From an uncultured Bacillota bacterium (GTDB lineage: Bacteria; Bacillota_I; Bacilli_A; RFN20; CAG-449): 11,860 bases of DNA. The position numbers and the translations under genes were made by a program. Where the stretch lies: assembly GCA_905204225.1 (NCBI GenBank), contig CAJKZK010000053.1:1-11860 (forward strand), read 5' to 3'. The notes below the pieces were generated by a model, which worked only from the letters and a program-made list of their open reading frames with translations, made no database searches and had not been told where the DNA came from. Below, one piece after another: positions 6,491 through 11,860 of this stretch (within the stretch, counting starts at the first letter, position 1; every line of letters begins with the position of its first letter).

Positions 6491-7665
6491 TATTTCTTCT
6501 CCTTTATTTTAGAAGCAGGATAAAATAATTCTTTATTTGCTTTTCTATTTAATTTATTAATTAATAATTGAGTTGAACATTCTTTTTGGTTTTGTTCCAA
6601 ATTAAATAAATTCATTTGTACATAAAACTCTTCTTTATCAATTAATTGAGATAAACCCACTCCTGCCAAACGAATTAATTGATTGTTGAAGTAATTATCA
6701 AATAAAGTCATAACATTAGTGTATATGTCTATAAATGAGTTTGTTGGTTTATCAATTGTAATTGATCTGGTAATTGATTTAAAAGAAGAGTCTTTTAAAA
6801 TTAAAGTAATTGTTTTTCCTACTTTATTATTCTTTTTTGCATCAAGACTAACTTCTTTTGCTTTATTTTCCAACATTTTTGAAATTTCTTCATAATCATT
6901 TGTATCAAATAAAAAAGTATTAGTAGAAGATATTGATTTAGGATCAAAAGGATTTTCATCAACATGATCATCCCCTTCTCCATTAATCCATGATTTTGCT
7001 ATTAAATAAAATTTCCCCATAATCTTTTTAACTTCATATGAATCATTTAAAGCAAAATCACCAATAGTGTTAATTCCTAATTCTTTTAATTTAGGATAAG
7101 TTTTTTTCCCTATTCCATAAAAATCTTCGATAGGTAAAGGATATAATATGTTTTTAATATCTTTTTTTCTTATAATAGTTATTCCCATTGGCTTTTTATA
7201 ATCAGAACCCATTTTAGCTAAAAATTTAGTTGGGCCTAATCCAATTGAAGCTTCTAAATGAGTGTTATTATATACATCTTCTTGTAAATTTTTTAAATAT
7301 AAATAAGGGTCTTTAATATCTTTCATTAATTCTGTCATATCAACATAACATTCATCAATAGACGCTATTTCTATATGAGTTGAATAATGGTCTTTGATAT
7401 AAGAAAAAAATTCATTTGATTTTTGTTGATACCATTTATAATTCCCTTCTCTAATTATTACTTTAGGACATAATTTTTTAGCCATATATGTTGGCATTGC
7501 AGATTTAATTCCATATTTTCTTGCTTCATAAGAAGCAGTTGAAACAATACCACGCCTAGTATCCCCTGCTATAATTAATGGTTTACCATTTAAATCAGGT
7601 TCTAATAATCTAGTGGCAGCAGCAAAAAATTGATTTAAGTCAATATGCATTATTATCCTTCTCAT
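6490..7665 (-). CDS. dinB: Y-family DNA polymerase IV
   Basis: 391 residues from the first ATG. DinB performs error-prone translesion synthesis. Visible are the palm Asp9 (HIDLNQFF), the nucleotide-binding stretch GIVSTASYEARKYGIKS, the catalytic SIDE (102-105, Asp104 and Glu105), a helix-hairpin-helix near 175-205 and a C-terminal little-finger domain. The tail carries a beta-clamp binding peptide, QMNLF (350-354). Start choice is open. ATG 7665 (MRRIIMHID) fits the family N-terminus but would be leaderless. ATG 7650 (MHIDL) has an AGAAGGA ribosome-binding site seven bases upstream, inside the first five codons. Both could be used. It heads dinB-xerD-deoB and has its own extended -10 promoter. 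No LexA-type box is recognised. Confidence 0.95.
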   Translation of the reverse strand: MRRIIMHIDLNQFFAAATRLLEPDLNGKPLIIAGDTRRGIVSTASYEARKYGIKSAMPTYMAKKLCPKVIIREGNYKWYQQKSNEFFSYIKDHYSTHIEIASIDECYVDMTELMKDIKDPYLYLKNLQEDVYNNTHLEASIGLGPTKFLAKMGSDYKKPMGITIIRKKDIKNILYPLPIEDFYGIGKKTYPKLKELGINTIGDFALNDSYEVKKIMGKFYLIAKSWINGEGDDHVDENPFDPKSISSTNTFLFDTNDYEEISKMLENKAKEVSLDAKKNNKVGKTITLILKDSSFKSITRSITIDKPTNSFIDIYTNVMTLFDNYFNNQLIRLAGVGLSQLIDKEEFYVQMNLFNLEQNQKECSTQLLINKLNRKANKELFYPASKIKEKK

Positions 7666-7671
7666 ATTTTT

Positions 7672-7680
7672 ATTATATCA
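7672..7680 (-). promoter_or_regulatory. Extended -10 promoter of the dinB-xerD-deoB operon
   Basis: On the minus strand TGATATAAT is a perfect extended -10 (TATAAT at 7677-7672). It lies six bases before the first dinB ATG, and no convincing -35 is present. Transcription would start at or next to the A of ATG 7665. The 15 bases from TATAAT through ATG are identical to those at yqeG. It lies just downstream of the spo0A terminator, as expected for an independent operon. Confidence 0.6.
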
Positions 7681-7702
7681 TTGTTTATATTTAAAAAATA
7701 AT

Positions 7703-7725
7703 AAAAAAGATGCTATATTAGCACC
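7703..7725 (-). terminator. Intrinsic terminator after spo0A
   Basis: On the minus strand GGTGCTA (7725-7719) pairs with TAGCATC (7715-7709) around the triloop ATA, giving seven pairs including one G-U, followed immediately by six T's. It starts 8 bases past the spo0A stop and separates spo0A from the dinB operon. Confidence 0.9.
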
Positions 7726-7733
7726 TTTAATAA

Positions 7734-8507
7734 TTAAATTGCAGTAATTTTATTACGATTTTCTACATTTAGATAATCAGATATCATTGCAATAAATTCC
7801 GAATTAGTAGGTTTAGATTTACTTGCAGATATTGTATAACCGAAAATTTCATCGATTGTATCAATATTTCCTCTTCCCCAAGCTATTTCAATCGCATGTC
7901 TAATTGCTCTTTCAACTCTTGATCCTGTTGTATTATATTTTCTAGCAATTTCTGGATATAACATTTTTGTTATACTACCAATATAATCTTCATTTTCATA
8001 AGAATAACTAATTGCTGTTCTTAAATAAGAATATCCTTTAATATGAGCAGGAATACCTACATCATGCAAAATATCAGTAATTTGTTTTTCTAAGTTAGAT
8101 GTCACTTTACAAGTAGTGTTAACTTTTCCATTAGCAAGTTTAATATTTTGAATTAATGTATTGCTTTCATACGGCTTTAATAAAAATTGATTTGCTCCAA
8201 GAGATGTGACCATATTAATAATGTTTTGATTGTATAGCCCTGAATTTACAATAATATATGGTTTTGATTCTTTGTTAAAATAATAATTTTTTAATTCATT
8301 AAGTAATGCAAACCCATCCATTATTGGCATGACAAGTTCAGTAATAATAACATCAATATTTTTGATGCTTTTTATTTGAACAAGAGCGTCTTTCCCATTA
8401 TTCGCCGTTCCAATTAAGTACATATCTTCTTGGGTGGAAATTAATTTTCCCATTTGTGCAACAAAATCTTTGTTGCTGTCAACTACAAAGATGCTTTTTT
8501 TCTTCAT
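7734..8507 (-). CDS. spo0A: Sporulation master regulator Spo0A with Glu at the phosphoacceptor position
   Basis: 257 residues. Receiver domain is residues 1 to about 125; the Spo0A DNA-binding domain is about 140-257. The latter is nearly textbook: GIPAHIKGYSYLRTAI, NTTGSRVERAIRHAIEIAW (helix-turn-helix) and SKPTNSEFIAMISD. The receiver is odd. The motif that normally reads DxxMPxxDG reads ELVMPIMDG, so the phosphorylated Asp (56 in B. subtilis) is Glu57 (codon GAA). The acidic pair Asp10-Asp11 is Asp10-Ser11. The switch Thr aligns with Ser89, and the conserved Lys is Lys111. The protein may be active without phosphorylation or be controlled otherwise. It follows spoIVB as in all classical spore formers and is bounded by terminators on both sides. 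A weak ribosome-binding site (AAGGG) precedes the ATG. Confidence 0.97.
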   Translation of the reverse strand: MKKKSIFVVDSNKDFVAQMGKLISTQEDMYLIGTANNGKDALVQIKSIKNIDVIITELVMPIMDGFALLNELKNYYFNKESKPYIIVNSGLYNQNIINMVTSLGANQFLLKPYESNTLIQNIKLANGKVNTTCKVTSNLEKQITDILHDVGIPAHIKGYSYLRTAISYSYENEDYIGSITKMLYPEIARKYNTTGSRVERAIRHAIEIAWGRGNIDTIDEIFGYTISASKSKPTNSEFIAMISDYLNVENRNKITAI

Positions 8508-8520
8508 ATTTACCCTTATC

Positions 8521-8560
8521 TATGTACATACCCGAAATTTATTATAAACTTATTTAGACA
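8521..8560 (-). promoter_or_regulatory. Probable spo0A promoter and operator region
   Basis: On the minus strand a TATAAT lies at 8546-8541, about 34 bases before the ATG, with no clear -35. Just upstream TGTCTAA (8560-8554) differs at one base from the B. subtilis 0A-box core TGTCGAA. Downstream, in the expected leader, is a perfect 10-base palindrome, TATGTACATA (8530-8521). Together these suggest a regulated, possibly autoregulated, promoter. Confidence 0.4.
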
Positions 8561-8590
8561 AAAATGTTATTTTTTTAGCAAAAAAATATT

Positions 8591-8627
8591 AAAAGCACCA
8601 TAATTGGTAACAATAATAGTGCTTTTT
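8591..8627 (-). terminator. Intrinsic terminator after spoIVB, possibly bidirectional
   Basis: The arms AAAAGCAC (8591-8598) and GTGCTTTT (8619-8626) form eight pairs. The stem continues through AT and ATTG/CAAT pairs, with two mismatches, to a GTAA tetraloop. On the minus strand the stem ends in TTTT and continues to TTTTTTT, 6 bases after the spoIVB stop. The plus strand also has a T run. Confidence 0.85.
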
Positions 8628-8632
8628 GTTTC

Positions 8633-9628
8633 TTAATTCTCTAAAGATATTTGATACATATATTGCATATACACTGCAAAACCAGTTTTTACATTATCAA
8701 CATTTACATGAGTTACCGCTCCAACAAGTTTATTATCTTGTATAATTGGAGAACCAGACATTCCTTGATATATCCCACCAGCTTGTGAAATTAATCTATC
8801 ATCAATTATCGTAAAACCTATTCCTTTAGTAGAACACTCATATTGCTTCTTTAAAGAATTAATTTCAATTTCATATTCATTTACTTTATTATCCGTTAAA
8901 CAAGTCCTAATATAAGCTTTTCCTAGTCTTACTTGATCCCAATTAGCTACTTCAATCGGTTGATATGATGAAGGTATTTCATTATATTCACCAAATATAC
9001 CAAATTCAGTATTATTAGTAATATTACCTAATTTTTCTTCAAAAGTAATATTAGAATTTTTGCTTCCTACATGACCATTAGTTGATTTAGATATTTTTTC
9101 TACTTCTTCTAGGTATGTTGCTCCTACTCTTACTTCGATAATTGAAGATGTATCATTATCATAAACTTCATGTGCTAAGGCACCATATTTTTTATTAACA
9201 GGATCATAAAATGATGTTGTTCCTATCCCAAGTATTCTTTCTTTAACATATAATCCTGTTTTAATAATTGAATTATCATCAATTAATTGTAATTCTCTAT
9301 TATATGTATTATTTTTTCTTTTAATAGTGATTGGACATTTTTTATCATTTTTATATTTATAGAAATTATTTGTAAAAGATTTTAAATCTGTCACTTTATT
9401 ATTACCTATAAAAGTAATTTTATCGCCTTTTAAAATATCAGAATTTGTACTAGGATTATATACATAATTATTTACTTTAACATCATATGAACCAGTTACA
9501 ATAATCCCATCAGGATAAATTTCAAAAGCAATATTTTCACCACCTGGTACTAAAGACAAACCAAATACATTAATTGGTGAAGTTAATGAGAATAAAAAAA
9601 TAGCAAATGTTAGAAATAAATTTTTCAT
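8633..9628 (-). CDS. spoIVB: SpoIVB sporulation serine peptidase (S55) with PDZ domain
   Basis: 331 residues from the ATG at 9628. An upstream in-frame ATG (9643) is rejected because its codons contain AAAGGAG, the ribosome-binding site for 9628. A signal peptide or N-terminal anchor covers residues 1-23. A PDZ-like domain follows (about 28-115, beginning LVPGGENIAFEI). The S55 peptidase has His153 (GALAHEV), Asp276/Asp277 (FTIIDDRL) and nucleophile Ser291 (QGMSGSPIIQDNKLVGAVTH). In B. subtilis SpoIVB is secreted from the forespore into the intermembrane space and cleaves SpoIVFA, triggering pro-SigK processing. It is about 95 residues shorter than the B. subtilis protein, apparently mostly in the N-terminal and linker regions. 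It lies between recN and spo0A, the conserved order. No convincing forespore promoter was found on its own strand. Confidence 0.95.
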   Translation of the reverse strand: MKNLFLTFAIFLFSLTSPINVFGLSLVPGGENIAFEIYPDGIIVTGSYDVKVNNYVYNPSTNSDILKGDKITFIGNNKVTDLKSFTNNFYKYKNDKKCPITIKRKNNTYNRELQLIDDNSIIKTGLYVKERILGIGTTSFYDPVNKKYGALAHEVYDNDTSSIIEVRVGATYLEEVEKISKSTNGHVGSKNSNITFEEKLGNITNNTEFGIFGEYNEIPSSYQPIEVANWDQVRLGKAYIRTCLTDNKVNEYEIEINSLKKQYECSTKGIGFTIIDDRLISQAGGIYQGMSGSPIIQDNKLVGAVTHVNVDNVKTGFAVYMQYMYQISLEN

Positions 9629-9667
9629 AAATACTCCTTTCATTTGCTATTATTTACTTTAAAAATA

Positions 9668-9698
9668 TGAATAATCCATTAATTATTGAGGCATACTA
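9668..9698 (+). promoter_or_regulatory. SigG-consensus promoter match, antisense to recN
   Basis: On the plus strand TGAATA (9668-9673), an 18-base spacer and CATACTA (9692-9698) match the B. subtilis SigG consensus (GHATR, 18 bases, CATxHTA) exactly. It lies in the recN-spoIVB gap and points into the 3' end of recN, away from spoIVB. No plus-strand gene follows, so any product would be antisense RNA. It could be a chance match in AT-rich DNA. Confidence 0.3.
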
Positions 9699-11351
9699 TT
9701 TAAAATAATTTATTAAATCTTGAGCAGCTTTTTTTGATGTATCAGTATCATTACCTGTCATCATTTTACTAACTTCAATCAATTTTTCATTTTCATTTAA
9801 TTGTTTGATATTTGAATAAGTAATATTATTTACTACATCTTTACTTACTAAATACAAATGATCAGCATTTGCAATAACTTGTGGTAAATGAGAAATTGTA
9901 ATTACTTGGCTTAATAATGATATTTCTTTCATTTTTTTACTAACTGATAACCCTACCCTACCAGATAATCCTATATCGATTTCATCAAATATAATTGTAG
10001 GAATTTTATATAAAGAATTAAAAACTATACGTAAAGCTAGATTTAATCTACTAGTTTCACCTAAAGAAGCAGTTTTTTCTAATGACACAAAATTTGATCC
10101 TTTATTAGCTTTTAATAAGAATTTTACTTCATCAATGCCCGTATCATTAATGTTATCCGTTTTTAAAATATTAATTTTAAATTCAGCATTTTCTAAATAT
10201 AAATCCTGTAATTCTTTATTAACATTTTTAGATAATAATAATGAATATTTTTCTCTTATTGCATTTATATCATTACCTAAAGATAATAATTTATTTTTTA
10301 ATTCATTAATCTTATTTTCATATTTAAGTAAATTATCATCATAATTTTCTAATTCATCAATATTTTGTTTTATTTCTTTTAATTTAGATAAAATATCACT
10401 AGTTGTGTAACCATATTTTTTTCTTAAAGAATGAAGAAAATATAATCTATCATTTATTTCTTCTAATCTTATTAATGAATCTTTTTTAGATTCAAAATCA
10501 TCATTTATTTGTGAAACTAAATCTTCTAATTGATAATATAAATCATTAAATTTTTCATTATATTGATCAAAAGGTTCTTCATTTATATAACTTAAATTTT
10601 TTTTAGCATTATATAAAGAAGATGATATATTTTGATACTCATTTAAAAAATTTGATATTTTTTCACTTTGACGAGAAAAAGACGCTAAAGAATTTTTTTC
10701 TTCTTCTAAATTCTCCATTTCATTTTCTTTAATATTAGCGTTTTCTAATTCATTCTTTTGATAAATTAAATAATCTATTTCCCCTAAATTATTTTGTTTT
10801 TGTTTTAATAAATTATATTCTTTTTTTATAGATAAATAATCTACATAAGTCTTTTTATATTGATTAAATACATCTTTTTCTGTATTTGAATATTGTTTAA
10901 AAATAAAATTATCTAATAAATTTAATTGATTTTCTTCATGTAAATAAGCTTGATCTTTTTGTGAAGAATGAATTTCAATTAATAAAGAAGAAACATTTTT
11001 TAAGACATTCAATGAAACAACGTGTGAATTTATTTTACAAATAGATTTATTATTAATATCTAATGTACGAGTTAAAACCAACATATCATCTTCTATATCG
11101 TCATCTAATAAACAATTAAGTTTTTGTTTTAATTCATTATCAACTCTAAAAAGGCCTTCTATAAAAGCTTTCTGTTTACCATAACGTATTTTATCAAAAG
11201 ATGACCTTTCACCTAATAAAAGATTAATTGCATCAATAATAATAGATTTACCTGCTCCAGTTTCACCACATAAACAAGTGAATCCATTTTCAAAAGAAAC
11301 TTCTAAATCTTCTATAATTGCAAAATTTTTAATAATTAATTGTTCAATCAT
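9696..11351 (-). CDS. recN: DNA repair protein RecN (SMC-like ATPase)
   Basis: 551 residues, slightly short of the usual 570 or so. RecN acts early in double-strand break repair, holding DNA ends or sister chromosomes. The N-terminal half-site has IKNFAIIEDLEVSFENGF and Walker A GETGAGKS (29-36). A long Lys/Glu/Asn-rich coiled coil fills about 150-370. The C-terminal half-site has Walker B TIIFDE (452-457), followed by IDIGLSGRVG, and the H-loop His488 (ISHLPQV). Two motifs are odd: the ABC signature SGGE reads SLGE (429-432), and the RecN IHGQHEHQ region reads IHSSQKDQ. The ATG has only AAAGG one base upstream, too close to serve as a ribosome-binding site, but a promoter that predicts a leaderless mRNA. 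The B. subtilis neighbours ahrC, tlyA, dxs and ispA are missing between xseB and recN. Confidence 0.95.
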   Translation of the reverse strand: MIEQLIIKNFAIIEDLEVSFENGFTCLCGETGAGKSIIIDAINLLLGERSSFDKIRYGKQKAFIEGLFRVDNELKQKLNCLLDDDIEDDMLVLTRTLDINNKSICKINSHVVSLNVLKNVSSLLIEIHSSQKDQAYLHEENQLNLLDNFIFKQYSNTEKDVFNQYKKTYVDYLSIKKEYNLLKQKQNNLGEIDYLIYQKNELENANIKENEMENLEEEKNSLASFSRQSEKISNFLNEYQNISSSLYNAKKNLSYINEEPFDQYNEKFNDLYYQLEDLVSQINDDFESKKDSLIRLEEINDRLYFLHSLRKKYGYTTSDILSKLKEIKQNIDELENYDDNLLKYENKINELKNKLLSLGNDINAIREKYSLLLSKNVNKELQDLYLENAEFKINILKTDNINDTGIDEVKFLLKANKGSNFVSLEKTASLGETSRLNLALRIVFNSLYKIPTIIFDEIDIGLSGRVGLSVSKKMKEISLLSQVITISHLPQVIANADHLYLVSKDVVNNITYSNIKQLNENEKLIEVSKMMTGNDTDTSKKAAQDLINYFK

Positions 11352-11357
11352 ACCTTT

Positions 11358-11386
11358 ATTTTATCTTTCTTAAATAAAAATTACAA
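11358..11386 (-). promoter_or_regulatory. SigA-type promoter of recN, predicting a leaderless transcript
   Basis: On the minus strand TTGTAA (11386-11381), a 17-base spacer and TAAAAT (11363-11358) resemble a vegetative promoter. The -10 ends six bases before the recN ATG, the same geometry as at yqeG and dinB. The A-T-C-rich segment between xseB and recN holds no other clear promoter. Confidence 0.55.
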
Positions 11387-11406
11387 GATTTTTTATAACT
11401 TAATAT

Positions 11407-11438
11407 ATACTAGTAATCTACTAATTAAATACTAGTAT
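11407..11438. repeat. Inverted repeat upstream of recN (possible operator)
   Basis: ATACTAGTA at 11407-11415 is repeated inverted as TACTAGTAT at 11430-11438, separated by 14 bases. The right copy is centred in a perfect 12-base palindrome, AATACTAGTATT (11428-11439). It lies between the xseB stop and the recN promoter, about 20 bases upstream of the -35. It lacks a T tract on the minus strand, so it is not a typical terminator. It could bind a dimeric regulator. Confidence 0.5.
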
Positions 11439-11442
11439 TAAA

Positions 11443-11664
11443 CTAAATATCTTTTTTTAGTTCATTGATATCAATTTCTTTGATTTGACCATCTTCTACA
11501 ATAAAAGCAAGTTTCTTCATTGTTTCATTAAGTTCATCATTAAGTTCTTTTTCTAAAACTTTTGCTTCTTGATATATTTTACAAGCATCTTGTAAAGGTA
11601 AATTATCATTTTCTAAAATTGTTGATATTTCTTCTAAACGTTTAATTTTATCTTCAAATGTCAT
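11443..11664 (-). CDS. xseB: Exodeoxyribonuclease VII small subunit
   Basis: 73 residues, standard size. The pattern FEDKIKRLEEISTILENDNLPLQDACKIYQEAKVLEKELNDELNETMKKL matches XseB: two amphipathic helices with the L-E-x-x-x-LPL-x-x-A signature at about 16-30. XseB wraps the long C-terminal helix of XseA to form the single-strand exonuclease VII used in mismatch and damage repair. A strong ribosome-binding site, GGAGG, sits 9 bases before the ATG and lies inside xseA. The start overlaps the xseA stop by 11 bases, so the two subunits are translationally coupled. Confidence 0.95.
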   Translation of the reverse strand: MTFEDKIKRLEEISTILENDNLPLQDACKIYQEAKVLEKELNDELNETMKKLAFIVEDGQIKEIDINELKKDI

Positions 11665-11844
11665 TTTTTATGTCCTCCACTTTTGCTTCTATTTCGCCAT
11701 CTTTAAATCTTACTTTAATTGTATCATTAATATTTATTTCTTTAATAGAAATAATTTGTTGATTATTTTGATTAAATGATAATGTATAACCACTATTTAA
11801 TAATTCTAATGGATTTAAATAATTAATTTTATTATTAATAAATG
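11654..11844 (-). CDS. xseA: Exodeoxyribonuclease VII large subunit, C-terminal fragment (cut by window end)
   Basis: The last 62 codons of xseA end in TGA at 11656-11654. The translated tail contains YLNPLELLNSGYTLSF, the family's LSPL-x-x-L-x-RGY-x-L motif (with Ser for Arg), then DTIKVRFKDGEIEAKVEDI, the typical beta-strand ending. The protein pairs with XseB as the catalytic subunit. The catalytic core lies outside the window. The frame stays open to 11860, but bases 11845-11860 are sequencing adapter, so the apparent residues CALPIS at its start are artificial and genuine sequence begins at codon TTT (11842). It is easily missed because no start codon is present. The xseA-xseB overlap is conserved in Bacillota. 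Confidence 0.9.
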
Positions 11845-11860
11845 AGATCGGAAGAGCACA
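11845..11860 (+). other. Illumina TruSeq adapter contamination at the sequence end
   Basis: The final 16 bases, AGATCGGAAGAGCACA, are identical to the start of the Illumina TruSeq read-1 adapter. They differ sharply in base composition from the AT-rich genome. This is untrimmed adapter at a contig end, not biology, and it marks where the assembled genomic sequence stops. Confidence 0.97.

Noticed and set aside
9629..9643. Upstream ATG for spoIVB (MKGVF extension)
   Set aside because: These codons contain AAAGGAG, spaced correctly as the ribosome-binding site for the ATG at 9628, and the signal peptide starts cleanly there.
10135..10344. Plus-strand ORF of 69 codons inside recN, downstream of the SigG-like element
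   Set aside because: Low-complexity antisense shadow of the coiled-coil region. It has no ribosome-binding site and is more than 400 bases from the putative promoter.
1..11844. Mycoplasma-type genetic code (TGA as Trp)
   Set aside because: Tryptophans are encoded by TGG, and TGA serves as the stop of yhbY and xseA at family-appropriate ends.

Overview
This is a very AT-rich window on the standard genetic code: tryptophan is TGG, and TGA ends at least yhbY and xseA. Gene order and content point to a low-GC, endospore-forming Bacillota, probably a reduced gut Bacilli or Erysipelotrichia/Mollicutes-affiliated lineage. The main evidence is recN-spoIVB-spo0A in Bacillus order, xerD next to deoB, and the yqeG-yqeH-yhbY-nadD-yqeK-rsfS block. 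The lineage is inferred, with no database search behind it. A fused NadD-YqeK protein and shortened versions of clusters that are longer in Bacillus subtilis fit a streamlined genome.

Layout. Positions 72-4098 (+) form one compact operon: yqeG (HAD phosphatase), yqeH (circularly permuted ribosome-assembly GTPase), yhbY (RNA-binding), nadD-yqeK fusion, rsfS (ribosome silencing) and mtnN (MTA/SAH nucleosidase). Genes overlap or are nearly abutted, and a strong intrinsic terminator follows at 4122-4150. Positions 4099-4407 are a gene-free convergent intergenic region with terminators and other inverted repeats. Everything to the right is on the minus strand, read from right to left: the 3' end of xseA, xseB, recN, spoIVB, spo0A, then dinB-xerD-deoB. 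spo0A is bounded by two terminators (8591-8627 upstream, 7703-7725 downstream). dinB-xerD-deoB is a separate operon ending in an elaborate terminator at 4303-4367.

How the genes work together. The left operon joins ribosome maturation with NAD synthesis and nucleotide housekeeping. The right side combines DNA repair (exonuclease VII, RecN, Pol IV), chromosome dimer resolution (XerD), pentose-phosphate/nucleoside salvage (DeoB) and sporulation control (Spo0A, SpoIVB).

Main points of interest. (1) Spo0A has Glu at the phosphoacceptor Asp position and has lost one acidic-pocket Asp, while its DNA-binding domain is well conserved. (2) Three transcription-unit heads (yqeG, dinB, recN) have a -10 box exactly six bases before an ATG, which predicts leaderless mRNAs. 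(3) The last 16 bases are Illumina TruSeq adapter, not genome. (4) A perfect SigG-type promoter consensus lies antisense to the 3' end of recN. (5) RecN has a degenerate ABC signature motif. No CRISPR, transposon, tRNA or rRNA was seen.
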